DNA from: Acidobacteriota bacterium
GTDB taxonomy: Bacteria; Acidobacteriota; Terriglobia; Terriglobales; Acidobacteriaceae
Direction: 5' to 3'
Length of the DNA stretch: 64,000 nt
Assembly (NCBI GenBank): GCA_018268895.1
Contig: JAFDVP010000001.1
Location: 1,178,001-1,242,000, forward strand
Of the stretch, positions 42,654 to 52,440 are shown one piece after another (within the stretch, counting starts at the first letter, position 1; every line of letters begins with the position of its first letter). The notes beneath the pieces are model-generated. The model had not been told where the DNA came from and made no database searches. It saw only the letters and a program-made list of their open reading frames with translations. A program made the translations under genes and the position numbers.

Positions 42654-43618
42654 GCACAACCGGCCATTACGACCAGGGCGATCTGGCTCTGTTTGCCATG
42701 CAGTTGCTACCGCGCAACGAACATGTAGCCATGGCATCTCATATCTCCAGTTGCACCTACTGCCGGCAGGAACTGGCGAGCCTTCAGGGGGATCTGGCAG
42801 CGTATGCCCACACGGTAGACATGCACTCCCCCCCGGCGTTGACCCGGGAACGTTTTTTGAACCAGGTCGCCCGAGAGAAGCGGTTTGTCCCATTGGACCA
42901 GCCTGAACCCGAGCGCCTGCCACCAGTGCCTGTTCAGCGTCTCGAACGAATGGAGCGCATTGAGGCAGCCGCGGCTGGAAAGCCGCTGGGATATACGTCG
43001 CGAGGCCAGCAGTACACCACCGGTCTCGGCAGCGGACGCTATCTTGATGAAGCGGACGAGCGGCAAACAGGTCAGGTCTCGATGGTGGCCAGGGCCTTTA
43101 CCTCAGCCTTTCCCTGGATTGGGTGGGCGGTGGCGGCAGTATTGGCGATTACTGCTGGAAATCTTTACCACGAGCGCGAGGCACAGCGCGCGAAGCTCAT
43201 TTCACAGGCTGGAGCAATCGACCGCCTCAACTCCGATGCGGCTGGAGCGAAACAGCTTCTGGAGACCATCACCGATGCCTCGGCGCGCCAGGTAACGCTC
43301 ACCAAGGCCAACGAATCTCCAGCCCCGTCTGTCCCACAGGCCAGGGTGACCTATGTCGCCTCGAAAGGATCGCTGATCTTCCTTGCGAGCAATCTGGAAC
43401 CTATCGAAAGTTTCAAGACCTATGAGCTTTGGCTGATTCCCTCCGATGGAGGCGATCCAATCCCTGCCGGCACCTTCAGGCCCGATGCGCGCGGCAACGC
43501 CAGCGTCATTCTGCCGCCTTTGCCTAAGGGCATTGACGCCAAAGTATTTGGAGTCACCATCGAAGCCGATGGCGGTTCGCAAACGCCCACGATGCCTATC
43601 GTGCTCGCAGGAAGCTAA
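42650..43618 (+). CDS. RskA-type anti-sigma factor
   Basis: 322 residues. N-terminal zinc-binding anti-sigma domain with His31-x3-Cys35-x2-Cys38 (HISSCTYC), a membrane helix (FPWIGWAVAAVLAITAGNLY, about residues 156-175), a coiled stretch (SQAGAIDRLNSDAAGAKQLL) and a C-terminal RskA domain outside the membrane: FLASNLEPIESFKTYELWLI, DPIPAGTFRPDARG, KVFGVTIEADGGSQTPTMPI. It holds the co-encoded sigma factor until released by proteolysis. ATGA overlap with the sigma gene. Confidence 0.92.
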   Translation: MSTTGHYDQGDLALFAMQLLPRNEHVAMASHISSCTYCRQELASLQGDLAAYAHTVDMHSPPALTRERFLNQVAREKRFVPLDQPEPERLPPVPVQRLERMERIEAAAAGKPLGYTSRGQQYTTGLGSGRYLDEADERQTGQVSMVARAFTSAFPWIGWAVAAVLAITAGNLYHEREAQRAKLISQAGAIDRLNSDAAGAKQLLETITDASARQVTLTKANESPAPSVPQARVTYVASKGSLIFLASNLEPIESFKTYELWLIPSDGGDPIPAGTFRPDARGNASVILPPLPKGIDAKVFGVTIEADGGSQTPTMPIVLAGS

Positions 43619-43638
43619 ACCACATCGCTGAAGAGCGG

Positions 43639-44943
43639 CTACGGTATCTGGGCGCGAACCTGAACACCTTTACCCTGCAAGGGGATGGTCGTTTCGACAA
43701 CGTCGGTATCGGTGCGAATGATCGTCATATTGTTCGACTCAGGAGAGGTGACGTAGACCTTCCCTGTCGGTGTTCCGTTGATCGCCGCAATAAAGTTCGG
43801 GTGCACGGTTGCTGGAACCGGAATCGTAGCCGTCACCGTGTTGGAGGTTAGATTGACGACGGAGACTGTACTGTCGGCCTGGTTCACGACATAAGCGCGA
43901 GAACCATCTTGCAGGACAGCAACCATGCGAGGATTGACTCCCACCGGCACCGTTGCCAGCACCTGACCGAAGCCATTGGCATCGATCGGGTTGGTCGGAT
44001 CGCAGTTCGGGTTTCCCGGCAGAGCCGCCGCAGAGCAAAGCGGGATGTTGATGATGCTCACAGAGCCCTTGGATGTTCCATCACCGGCATTCGCAATAAC
44101 CAGTTCATTCTTTGTTGGTGCCAGATCTGCCCATACAGGAGAAGTCCCAACCGGGATTGGATTGACTGCCGGTGAAGGTACTGCGTCAAGCTGGTTCGCC
44201 TGTGAGTTGATGACGGAAACTGTTCCGTCACCCTGGTTCATGATGAACGCCCGTTTTCCGTCAGCCGTCATCACGCCGTAAATTGGCGCTTTGCCCACCT
44301 GGATGATGCCGGAGATCGTATTGCTCGAAGTCTCAATCGCAGCAACCTGCCCGCTGCCACCTCCAGTGTTCTGGTTGATGACATACTGCCTGGCAGCTCC
44401 CGAAACGCCTGCAATATAAACCGGCGTGAAACCGGATGCGATCGGAAGTTCCTGGTTCAAAGCCGGTGGAAACCCCTTCAACTGAGCCACTGCGGTACGG
44501 CCTGCCTCAGTAACAAATGTCGATGTCGAGTCGGGAAAAATACTGTTCGGCAAAGCGCCGTTCAGAAGCGTTGTCTGCACGACATCGCGTGTCTGCAACT
44601 GGTTCGAAACATCGAAGCTGGTCATCGTGCCGTCGCCATTCAAGGTGTAACCGGTATTTCCGCCCGCGTTCAGGATGAAATAGTACGGTGCGACTCCAAC
44701 GTTGGCCGTGATAAGCACTGTATCGCCGGAAAAATCCACAATCGTCAGAAGCCCTGGAAGCCCATTGCCCGGATCGGAGATGGCGACCGCGTACTTCTGC
44801 GGCTGCGAGGCAGGACCCACAGGATTGATCGCCGTGACCACGGGACGATACGTGTTGCCGCACCCGGAGATCGCCGCCAGCGTTGAGGCCCCCAGAACGA
44901 CAGTACCGAAGGCTTTGACCTGAGACAGGATTCGAGACCGCAT
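43639..44943 (-). CDS. YVTN/YncE-like beta-propeller lipoprotein
   Basis: 434 residues from ATG 44943 (MRSRILSQVKAF), with lipobox AAISGC; a TTG start at 45003 with GGGAG just upstream is an alternative. Propeller repeats include YGVMTADGKRAFIMNQGDGT, VINSQANQLDAV, ELVIANAGDGTSKGSVSIIN, MVAVLQDGSRAYVVNQADST, VVNLTSNTVTATI, KVYVTSPESNNMTIIRT. Exported and probably lipid-anchored. Function unknown; relatives bind periplasmic ligands. Convergent with the anti-sigma gene (20-bp gap). Confidence 0.85.
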   Translation of the reverse strand: MRSRILSQVKAFGTVVLGASTLAAISGCGNTYRPVVTAINPVGPASQPQKYAVAISDPGNGLPGLLTIVDFSGDTVLITANVGVAPYYFILNAGGNTGYTLNGDGTMTSFDVSNQLQTRDVVQTTLLNGALPNSIFPDSTSTFVTEAGRTAVAQLKGFPPALNQELPIASGFTPVYIAGVSGAARQYVINQNTGGGSGQVAAIETSSNTISGIIQVGKAPIYGVMTADGKRAFIMNQGDGTVSVINSQANQLDAVPSPAVNPIPVGTSPVWADLAPTKNELVIANAGDGTSKGSVSIINIPLCSAAALPGNPNCDPTNPIDANGFGQVLATVPVGVNPRMVAVLQDGSRAYVVNQADSTVSVVNLTSNTVTATIPVPATVHPNFIAAINGTPTGKVYVTSPESNNMTIIRTDTDVVETTIPLQGKGVQVRAQIP

Positions 44944-45039
44944 GGATCGCCGGTTGTCCCGGCCCCAGATAGTTGCTTCTGCTTCAATTCTTGCTAAACG
45001 CAAAACTGCTCCCGCCGTGTTACTGGTGTTGGCTATGCT

Positions 45040-45933
45040 ATGTCAGATTGTAAATCACTTATGACCATCGGACCGGGTATCTACAACAAGTCCACCGGGA
45101 GGAATAGGCCAATCTTCCCCGCCCGGGATCATCTCCAATCCCGCCTGCTAACCTGCGTCGTGACGGGCTTGCTCCTTCTGGCTGTGGCCATGCCTCCAAT
45201 AGCCGCTCACGGGCTTGGGCAGCCTATGCGGTCTGTCGGCATCCCGCTGCTCGTCAGCCTCAGCTTTGGAGCGGCGGTATGGGCCTTGCGCGCGGCGACC
45301 ATGGGCGGAGTCGTCCTCGGGATACTCATCTGTTTCCTCCTGGCCCAATCTCCACAGATATCGAACGGAATTTTTACGCATTCCGTTGGGCGCTCCGCGC
45401 TCCCCGCCCTCGTCGCCGTATTTGCAATATCCTTTGCCGCAACAAAGTTCCGCCGCTCACGCAAGGAAGCACAGGGTCTGGCTGAGCCACGACGTGGCAG
45501 ACAAGCCTCGCAGATTGCCGCAAACCTTGGGATCGCCGCTTTGTTCGCCGCAACGGGACGTTACGAAGGCTGCATCGCGGCTCTCGCCGAGGCCGCAGGA
45601 GACACAGCTTCGTCTGAAATAGGTCAGGCTGTCGGAGGGCCCGTAAGATTACTGACCACAGGGAAGCCCGCGCCCGCAGGAACAAATGGCGGAATTACTC
45701 TTGCCGGAACCATGGCCGCCTTGTTCGGCGCTGCGATAACCGTTTCGGTTGGCGCACTGAACCATGCTTTATGGCCTCACGCCTTAGTGATCTTCTTGGC
45801 CGCCTGCGCCGGGGTCATCTTCGACAGCCTGCTTGGCGCAACGGCAGAAAACAAGGGCTGGATCGGCAATGACCTGGTCAACTTCGCTTCCACACTGTTT
45901 GCCGCTCTGCTGGCGACCTTTCTGAGCCGCTAG
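45040..45933 (+). CDS. DUF92 family integral membrane protein
   Basis: 297 residues, ATG 45040 (ATG 45061 also possible). Six or more hydrophobic segments and the DUF92 core: NLGIAALFAATG, AALAEAAGDTASSEIGQAVG, RLLTTGKPAPAGTNGGITLAG, FDSLLGATAENKGWIGND and LVNFASTLFAALLATFLS. The family is widespread but its biochemical role is not established (eukaryotic TMEM19 relatives). It ends in CTAG shared with the YdcF gene on the other strand. Confidence 0.85.
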   Translation: MSDCKSLMTIGPGIYNKSTGRNRPIFPARDHLQSRLLTCVVTGLLLLAVAMPPIAAHGLGQPMRSVGIPLLVSLSFGAAVWALRAATMGGVVLGILICFLLAQSPQISNGIFTHSVGRSALPALVAVFAISFAATKFRRSRKEAQGLAEPRRGRQASQIAANLGIAALFAATGRYEGCIAALAEAAGDTASSEIGQAVGGPVRLLTTGKPAPAGTNGGITLAGTMAALFGAAITVSVGALNHALWPHALVIFLAACAGVIFDSLLGATAENKGWIGNDLVNFASTLFAALLATFLSR

Positions 45934-46607
45934 TAGTCATCCTCGCCTGCGAGCCATCTCCGCGGCCAACCAATATCGAGGTGAAGTTTCGAGGCGGTAT
46001 AGCTGACGATCTCGTGCAGATATCTCATCGTAAGATCGTACTGACTGATATGCCCTACTGTAGCTCTCGGTGAGGTGTAGACGTCCAGACCAGCGTCTCG
46101 GCAAAGTTCACGGATACGAAACAGGTGTGTGCCGTCTGAGACGACAACAATATGTTGCAGGTTGTTGTCTCGCGCTATCGCTGCCAACCGGCGCACCTGT
46201 TGCTCAGTGTCGAATGAATGGGTCTCTGCGATGATGCTGCCAAACGGAATACCGTGCGCCAGCAGGTAATCGCGGCCGACGGCCCCTTCTGTATTGCCCG
46301 AATCCTTGTCTGACCCTCCGCCAAGAGTAATGACGAGCGGAGCAATTTGCTTTCGGTACAGATCCACTGCGTGATCCAACCTGAAATGCAGCGTTGGCGA
46401 AGGCCGCCCTAAGTACTCCGCGGCTCCAAAGACAGCGATAGCATCGGCCTGCTGTGCTTCATCCTGATTGGCTACTTCCGATATTTGCTGCGCAACATAG
46501 ATCCCCCATCCCACGATGATAAGGAAAAGTGAAAGCAGAAGGCTGCGTAAAAGCACTGCGCCAGTCGAAGGAGCTTTGCGGCGCATATTGGAGTCAGGGA
46601 CGATCAT
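45930..46607 (-). CDS. YdcF/SanA-like (DUF218) membrane protein
   Basis: 225 residues. One N-terminal membrane anchor (LLRSLLLSLFLIIVGWGIYVA) and a DUF218 domain: DAIAVFGAAEYLGRPSPTL, LVITLGGGSDKDSGNTEGAV, IIAETHSFDTEQQV, HIVVVSDGTHLFRIRELC. YdcF binds SAM and SanA affects envelope integrity; precise function is unknown. Divergent from nothing close; 55 bp downstream of tsaC on the same strand. Stop overlaps DUF92. Confidence 0.88.
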   Translation of the reverse strand: MIVPDSNMRRKAPSTGAVLLRSLLLSLFLIIVGWGIYVAQQISEVANQDEAQQADAIAVFGAAEYLGRPSPTLHFRLDHAVDLYRKQIAPLVITLGGGSDKDSGNTEGAVGRDYLLAHGIPFGSIIAETHSFDTEQQVRRLAAIARDNNLQHIVVVSDGTHLFRIRELCRDAGLDVYTSPRATVGHISQYDLTMRYLHEIVSYTASKLHLDIGWPRRWLAGEDDY

Positions 46608-46662
46608 GATGCGTGAGAGTCGAGTTTACGGCATCTTACCGTCAGCCCGCGAGTATAGATTT

Positions 46663-47307
46663 CTACCGCTGTAGTGTTAGAACGATCTCATGCGTTGGAA
46701 TCGCTCCTTCGCGCAGAATCATCCACGAGTTGGCGCCCCCTGACAGATCGACAATCGTCGTCGGGATAGAGCGTGCGGTAGGTCCACCATCCACAATCAA
46801 TGGGATCTTATCGCCAAGCTGGTCGCGCACTCCATTCGCGTACGTACACTCCGGCATACCATGCAGATTGGCTGAGGTCGCCGTAATCGGCAGACCAAAC
46901 GCCTGGACGACTGCCCTCGGAATTGCAGCCTCGGGGACACGCAGTGCAACATTCCCTGTGTTTGCCGTAACTCGCAGCGGCAGCTTCGAGCCAGCCTTCA
47001 CCACTAGCGTCAGAGGTCCCGGCCAGAAGCGCTCCGCAAGCTTGTCGAAAGCCGTGTCCAGACCGCGCGCCAACTCGTATGCTTGCGAGACACCGCCAAT
47101 CAACAACGACAATGGCTTGTGGCGTGCGCGGGTCTTGATCTCGTAAATGCTGTCTACAGCCCGCAGGTTGACTGGGTCGACAGCGAGCCCATAAAACGTG
47201 TCAGTCGGTAAGGCAACGACATGTCCGGAGTGAAGCCTCGATGCCACCTGGGCGACAAGCTCCGGTTCTGGCTCATCGGGATGAATGCGGAGTATCTCGG
47301 CCGTCAA
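46663..47307 (-). CDS. tsaC: L-threonylcarbamoyladenylate synthase (TsaC/YrdC/Sua5 family)
   Basis: 214 residues from TTG 47307, chosen because CAGGAG lies 10 bases before; the frame is open to 47424, but that part overlaps the divergent methyltransferase gene and shows no family similarity. Core motifs: GHVVALPTDTFYGLAVDP, IYEIKTRARHKPLSLLI, RFWPGPLTLVV, VALRVPEA, LPITATSANLHG, STIVDL-type region reading TTIVDLSGG. It makes threonylcarbamoyl-AMP for the t6A37 modification of tRNAs reading ANN codons. Confidence 0.92.
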   Translation of the reverse strand: MTAEILRIHPDEPEPELVAQVASRLHSGHVVALPTDTFYGLAVDPVNLRAVDSIYEIKTRARHKPLSLLIGGVSQAYELARGLDTAFDKLAERFWPGPLTLVVKAGSKLPLRVTANTGNVALRVPEAAIPRAVVQAFGLPITATSANLHGMPECTYANGVRDQLGDKIPLIVDGGPTARSIPTTIVDLSGGANSWMILREGAIPTHEIVLTLQR

Positions 47308-47405
47308 AATCGTAAGGCTCCTGTGCCATGTCGAACATCTCGGAACATAGCACACCCCTGCACGGCGTTCAAAACCGGCTCGATGAGTCGGCGTAAGATG
47401 ATGGC

Positions 47406-48266
47406 ATGGCTGGAACGTCGACACCTATCTCAAGCCGCGCCAATACCCGCGTAAAACAGCTTCGAGCTGCCTTTTCGGAGCAGAAACGCTTGAGCGGTGG
47501 CCTGATTGCCATTGAAGGCGAGCACCTGCTTGAAGAAGCGTTATGCAGCGGCATCGTTCCTGAAACCGTCTTCGTTGCCGGAAGCCGCTCTCTGCCCCCT
47601 GCTCTTTCAAAGTCCGTCGAGGTTCTACGTCTGACCGAGGACGTATTTTCCAGCGCCGTAGAAACCCGGTCGCCTCAGGGTATCGCTGCGTTGATCGCAG
47701 TTCCGGCACACGATATCGGCGAGATCGCGGCTAGGGCATGTCCACTGATTCTCATTGCCGTTAGTTTGCAGGATCCAGGCAATATGGGAACACTTATCCG
47801 CTCGGCTGAAGCCTTCGGCGCAACGGGAGTCGTTACAACGCCCGGCACAGTGAGTCCGTGGAACCAGAAGGCGATTCGTTCCAGCGCAGGAAGCATATTC
47901 CGCGTGCCCGTATCCGCCGCCGTGCCGGAACAAATCGCAGCCATGCAACATCGGAACATCCGCCTCCTGGCAGCCGTCGGGGCCGCGGCCCCGGGGGTCC
48001 TTGCATCTCAGGACGCGGACCTCCGCAAACCCTGTGCCATCCTGATCGGCAACGAAGGCTCCGGCCTCTCTGCCGAATGGCTTGCGATGGCATCGGCACG
48101 CATCACGGTTCCCTGCCCGGGTCCGGTTGAGAGTTTGAACGCTGCCGTCGCCGGCTCCTTGTTACTGTACGAAGCCTCGCGTCAACGCTCCGTCATGCGA
48201 CCGAACCCGACAGCGGCGCTGCAGCTTCCGAATATCCAACCTCGCCCTGCCGGAGCAGTGCGATGA
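47406..48266 (+). CDS. SpoU/TrmH-family RNA 2'-O-methyltransferase
   Basis: 286 residues. An N-terminal substrate-binding domain (SRANTRVKQLRAAFSEQKR, IEGEHLLEEAL) and a SPOUT knot domain with ISLQDPGNMGTLIRSAEAFG-like text reading VSLQDPGNMGTLIRSAEAFG, KAIRSSAGSIFRVPV, AILIGNEGSGLS and VPCPGPVESLNAAVAGSLLLYE. It methylates a ribose in rRNA or tRNA; the exact site is unknown. Stop overlaps the rarA start by 4 bp. Confidence 0.92.
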   Translation: MAGTSTPISSRANTRVKQLRAAFSEQKRLSGGLIAIEGEHLLEEALCSGIVPETVFVAGSRSLPPALSKSVEVLRLTEDVFSSAVETRSPQGIAALIAVPAHDIGEIAARACPLILIAVSLQDPGNMGTLIRSAEAFGATGVVTTPGTVSPWNQKAIRSSAGSIFRVPVSAAVPEQIAAMQHRNIRLLAAVGAAAPGVLASQDADLRKPCAILIGNEGSGLSAEWLAMASARITVPCPGPVESLNAAVAGSLLLYEASRQRSVMRPNPTAALQLPNIQPRPAGAVR

Positions 48267-49597
48267 GCCTCTTCGATACCTCCCCTGTTGCCGTCGCAAA
48301 CAACAGGCAGGCGCCACTTGCCGAACGCATGCGTCCTCGTTCGCTCGAAGAATACGTTGGCCAGGAACACCTGCTCGCACCCGGCAAACCGCTGCGTGTT
48401 GCCATCGAAAACGACGATGCCACCTCAATGATCTTCTGGGGTCCTCCCGGCACCGGAAAGACTACGCTCGCCAAGATCATCGCCCAGCGTACGCAGTCCA
48501 GCTTCATCGAGTTCTCTGCGGTTCTAAGTGGCATCAAAGAGATCAAGCAGGTGATGGCCGATGCAGAAAAAGCCTCGCACATGGGATCGCGGACCATCCT
48601 GTTTGTCGACGAAATCCACCGCTTCAATAAAGCCCAACAGGACGCCTTCCTTCCTTACGTTGAACGCGGAACGATTCGGCTGATTGGCGCAACGACCGAG
48701 AACCCTTCATTCGAGATTATCGCCGCACTGCTTTCAAGGTGCCGCGTCTACACACTGGTTGCGCTCGCTGAAGAACAAATCGTCGCACTCCTCGAACGAG
48801 CCCTCACCGATACCGGGCGGGGTCTCGGGAATATGGGCATCACAGCCGATAGCGATTCACTCTCCACCATCGCCTCTTACTCAAGCGGCGATGCACGAAA
48901 CGCTCTCAACGCTCTCGAAGCAGCCGTACGTCTAGCGCGAGGGCGCAACGAGCATGTGCTGACAAAAGACATCGCTGCGGAGGCCCTGCAACGCCGCGTC
49001 CTGCTGTACGACAAGCAGGGCGAACAGCACTACGACATCATCTCCGCGCTGCATAAGAGCGTGCGCAACTCCGATGCAGATGCAGCACTTTATTGGCTTG
49101 GTCGAATGCTCGAAGCCGGTGAAGACCCCATGTACGTCGCACGTCGTGTTGTAAGAATGGCCGTCGAAGACATCGGCCTCGCCGCACCGGAAGCACTCAA
49201 CCTTTGTCTCTCGGCGAAGGACACCATGCACTTCCTCGGCCATCCTGAAGGAGAGCTGGCATTGGCACAGGCAGTCGTCTATCTCGCTCTCGCACCAAAA
49301 TCGAATGCCATATACATGGCCTACAACACCGTTCGTGGCGATATCGAATCTACCGCCGCCGAACCTGTCCCGCTACATCTGCGCAATGCGCCGACAAAGC
49401 TCATGAAGGAACTGAACTACGGCAAAGACTATCAGTACGCGCACGACGTCGAGGGTCGTGTAGCAGATATGGAATGCTTGCCGCCCTCGCTCAAAGGCCG
49501 ACAATACTACAAGCCAACGAACGAAGGACGAGAAAAGCTTCTATCCCAACGGATGGACGAGATCGCCCGCATCAAATCTGAAAAGCGCCCCGGCTAA
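48263..49597 (+). CDS. rarA: Replication-associated recombination protein RarA/MgsA
   Basis: 444 residues, full length. AAA+ ATPase: RMRPRSLEEYVGQEHLLAPG, Walker A FWGPPGTGKTTLAKII, Walker B ILFVDEIHRFNKAQQDAFLP, sensor 1 LIGATTENPSFEI, SRCRVYTL, then the clamp-loader-like C-terminal part with HYDIISALHKSVRNSDADAA, MLEAGEDPMYVARRVVRMA and DIGLAAPEA. It acts at stalled replication forks with SSB. Co-transcribed with the methyltransferase. Confidence 0.95.
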   Translation: MSLFDTSPVAVANNRQAPLAERMRPRSLEEYVGQEHLLAPGKPLRVAIENDDATSMIFWGPPGTGKTTLAKIIAQRTQSSFIEFSAVLSGIKEIKQVMADAEKASHMGSRTILFVDEIHRFNKAQQDAFLPYVERGTIRLIGATTENPSFEIIAALLSRCRVYTLVALAEEQIVALLERALTDTGRGLGNMGITADSDSLSTIASYSSGDARNALNALEAAVRLARGRNEHVLTKDIAAEALQRRVLLYDKQGEQHYDIISALHKSVRNSDADAALYWLGRMLEAGEDPMYVARRVVRMAVEDIGLAAPEALNLCLSAKDTMHFLGHPEGELALAQAVVYLALAPKSNAIYMAYNTVRGDIESTAAEPVPLHLRNAPTKLMKELNYGKDYQYAHDVEGRVADMECLPPSLKGRQYYKPTNEGREKLLSQRMDEIARIKSEKRPG

Positions 49598-50196
49598 TCG
49601 CGATACTTTACCGAGCAGCCATAAGGCCGCGTGCTGGCTGTCGCAACAGGCTTACCCGCCATGGCTGCGTTCAGAGCTTCGTTAAGATAATTGCGAGCAG
49701 TCTTTACGTCGGCTAGATCTGTCGTGGGTTTATCGTCGATTGCACCCTGATAAATTATCTTGCCGGCAGGATCAATGACGAACATGTGCGGCGTGGTCTT
49801 TGCTTGATAAAGACGGGCGATCTCCCCTTCGGGATCAAGAAGAGCAGCGGTTGGCGACGCTTTCATCGTCTTCAGGTACTCATTTTCCTGTGCAGCCGTG
49901 ACGCTTCCTTGCTCTCCCGAAGCCGACGAGATCACCGAAAACCAGATGACTCCTTTACCCGTCCATTGCCTTTGCAGAGCCTCCATGTTTCCGCTCCGGT
50001 AATGCTTTTGATCGTAGGGGCACCCTTTATTGGCCCATTCGAGCACAACATATTTGCCGCGATACTGCGACAGCGTGTGCGCAACGCCATTGGAGTCTGT
50101 TCCCTTGAAGTCCGGCGCCTGCGAGCCTGGTGTGAGCGCAATGGCGAAAGAAGAAGTCAGTGCCAGCGCAATGGACAAAAAGAAGCGGTTGAACAT
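49594..50196 (-). CDS. Secreted thioredoxin-fold (redoxin/AhpC-TSA) protein
   Basis: 200 residues with signal peptide (SIALALTSSFAIALTPGSQA region). Peroxiredoxin-like fold: FKGTDSNGVAHTLSQYRGKYVVLEWANKGCPYDQKHYRSG split around the single conserved Cys in NKGCPYDQ, then AALLDPEGEIARLYQAKTTP and MFVIDPAGKIIYQGAIDDKP. The resolving Cys of classical thioredoxins is not present next to it. Periplasmic; it lies 110 bp downstream of the DsbD-like gene on the same strand, so reduction by that transporter is likely. Stop overlaps the rarA stop. Confidence 0.88.
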   Translation of the reverse strand: MFNRFFLSIALALTSSFAIALTPGSQAPDFKGTDSNGVAHTLSQYRGKYVVLEWANKGCPYDQKHYRSGNMEALQRQWTGKGVIWFSVISSASGEQGSVTAAQENEYLKTMKASPTAALLDPEGEIARLYQAKTTPHMFVIDPAGKIIYQGAIDDKPTTDLADVKTARNYLNEALNAAMAGKPVATASTRPYGCSVKYRD

Positions 50197-50306
50197 AGGA
50201 TCACCTCAACAAAGTTATTCTGCGCCCTCGTTACAACACCTCGCAACGACACTCGTCACGCAGGAGCCAGTAGATCGCCTGTTCGCAAAGAAATACCTAA
50301 GTAAAT

Positions 50307-52403
50307 TTATCTCGCCGTGTCTTTTTTCAAAGCATTCAACACGATATCTTTCGTCAGAAGCTCCGGCAGAACGTCCGGCGCACCATTACCCGCTGGATAG
50401 ATCACATATGTCGGCACTCCACTGCGTCCTATCGATGCAAGCTGCTTTGTGATCTCAGCATCGTACTGGGTCCAGTCGGCGCGAAGCAGGGTCACCTTGT
50501 TGTCGCGAAACTGCTCCTGCACATCAGACGACTTCAAGACTACACGCTCGTTCACCTGGCAGCTAAGGCACCACGCAGCCGTAAAGTCGATAAAGACCGG
50601 ATGACCCGCAGCGCGTGCTGTATCCAAGGCCTGCTGCGAGTAAGGCTGCCATGCGAGCGTCTTGTCCTTCGGCTGGTAGAGCGGCACTGAGAGCGCCAGC
50701 GCGGCAATCATTAATGCGGCAATGGAGCTTGACCATCGAGCAGGCCACCTACCCAAAACCCACCCTGCCACCGCCAGCAGCAGAAAGCATGTTAGCAGCA
50801 GCGCCGCATGATAAACACCTTGTCCGGCGCTATAGAGACTGCCATACACATAGGTCAGCCAGATCACCGTCGCGAAGAAGATCACGGCAGTAATCTGCTT
50901 GAAGACCTCCATCCATGCGCCGGGCCTTGGCAAAAGGCGTGTCCATGATGGCTGAAAGCTGAGCAGCAGATAAGGCGCTGCCAATCCCAGGGCCAACGCA
51001 GTGAATACAGCGAAGGTCACCCAGCTCGGTTGGGCCAATGCAAGGCCGATCGCTGCGCCCATAAACGGAGCGGTGCATGGTGTCGCAACAACGGTGGCAA
51101 GAACTCCCGTAAAGAAGCTGCCTGTGTATCCCTGCTTCTGCGCAAGCTCGCCTCCCGCGCTTGTCAGCGATAAGCCGATATCGAACATACCGGCCAGTGA
51201 GAGTGCAAACAGAAATATGCCCGAAGCAAGAACCGCAAGGAACGTGGGAGACTGCAATTGAAAGCCCCAGCCTGCCTGGCTTCCGCCAGCCCTCAGGACA
51301 AGCAATATCGCCACAATCGCCCAGAATGAGGCGAGAATCCCGCCCGTATAGACAAGGCCATGCTTGCGGATGCGCCCGCGCTCTTCGCTCGAAGACTGCA
51401 CCAGCGACAATCCTTTGAGAAAGAGCACAGGGAATACGCATGGCATCAGGTTCAGAATCAGGCCGCCAACGAACGCCAGCCCGATAGCTGCCATCGCCGT
51501 CAATTCTCCACTGCTACCACCCGCCGCCTTGGCTCCTTCAGGTCTTGGCACCTCACCGGGTTCAACAGGAGCTTTGATCTCAAATGCGTGTTCTTCGTCA
51601 AGCTTTACGACACCATGCAGCTCCGCCGGAAGCTTGGTGAGCTCAGGAGCGCGCGGAACACGCACGCGCACACCGTTCGGCAGCGGATCGACATCCTGAC
51701 CGCCTGCGTTGATAATTTGCTCCTGATCGAACGGGTAGAACTCAGCCTCGTCCTGCTTTTCCCCCGTGAGCAGGTCAATCACAAACTCTTTCTGCCCGCC
51801 CTTTACCGTGACCTTCATGTCAGGCGCAAGCGGCTTCGGAAGCAGCCCAAGCGCCTCTCCCAGTGCTCCCACCGGTCGCGCCGGCGTGGTTGCTTTGGGG
51901 TCGACTGTCAGGTTCAAGCCAAGGTGAGCTTTGCCAGGAATGCAAACCTCCCGGCATACAAGCCAGTCGATCTTCGCATCAAGATGGATCGGTCCCGGCT
52001 TGGCATTCTTGGCCGCCGTCATCAATACAGGAAATGCGACCTCGTCTTCGTAACCAAAGTCCATCAACGGGCCGAGAGGTAGCCTCGTTGGGACAGGAAA
52101 ACGCATCGGCCCAGCAGTAATGCCACGCGGAAGAGTCCAGGTAATCTTCGGCGGCTCTCCTGAATCGCCCGCGTTGATCCAATACACATGCCATTTCTCT
52201 TCAAGCGTGATGACCAGCCCAACCTCAAGCGTTCCGCCAGGAGCGATCGCGGGGCCAAGCGAAACAAGCTCAGCCGTGAGATGCTGCGCCTTGACCGGGC
52301 CTGGACCTCCATCTCCAACAGGTTGAATCTGTGCAGATGCCGATACACCCGCAAACAAGGTGCAGGTCAGGAGCAATATGGCAAGATGACGGTTGATTTT
52401 CAT
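50307..52403 (-). CDS. DsbD/ScsB-like thiol:disulfide interchange protein
   Basis: 698 residues from ATG 52403. Signal peptide; an N-terminal periplasmic domain with WLVCREVCIPGKAHLGL (redox Cys pair); eight-helix membrane domain with the two DsbD cysteines in LMPCVFPVLFLKGLSL and VVATPCTAPFMGAAIG; and a C-terminal thioredoxin domain with AAWCLSCQVNERVV. It passes electrons from cytoplasmic thioredoxin across the membrane to periplasmic partners. The N-terminal domain type favours the ScsB/DsbD subgroup. Followed by a redoxin gene, a probable client. Confidence 0.93.
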   Translation of the reverse strand: MKINRHLAILLLTCTLFAGVSASAQIQPVGDGGPGPVKAQHLTAELVSLGPAIAPGGTLEVGLVITLEEKWHVYWINAGDSGEPPKITWTLPRGITAGPMRFPVPTRLPLGPLMDFGYEDEVAFPVLMTAAKNAKPGPIHLDAKIDWLVCREVCIPGKAHLGLNLTVDPKATTPARPVGALGEALGLLPKPLAPDMKVTVKGGQKEFVIDLLTGEKQDEAEFYPFDQEQIINAGGQDVDPLPNGVRVRVPRAPELTKLPAELHGVVKLDEEHAFEIKAPVEPGEVPRPEGAKAAGGSSGELTAMAAIGLAFVGGLILNLMPCVFPVLFLKGLSLVQSSSEERGRIRKHGLVYTGGILASFWAIVAILLVLRAGGSQAGWGFQLQSPTFLAVLASGIFLFALSLAGMFDIGLSLTSAGGELAQKQGYTGSFFTGVLATVVATPCTAPFMGAAIGLALAQPSWVTFAVFTALALGLAAPYLLLSFQPSWTRLLPRPGAWMEVFKQITAVIFFATVIWLTYVYGSLYSAGQGVYHAALLLTCFLLLAVAGWVLGRWPARWSSSIAALMIAALALSVPLYQPKDKTLAWQPYSQQALDTARAAGHPVFIDFTAAWCLSCQVNERVVLKSSDVQEQFRDNKVTLLRADWTQYDAEITKQLASIGRSGVPTYVIYPAGNGAPDVLPELLTKDIVLNALKKDTAR

Positions 52404-52440
52404 GTGATTCCACAATTGTAGGCTGCGAAAGGTAAACCGC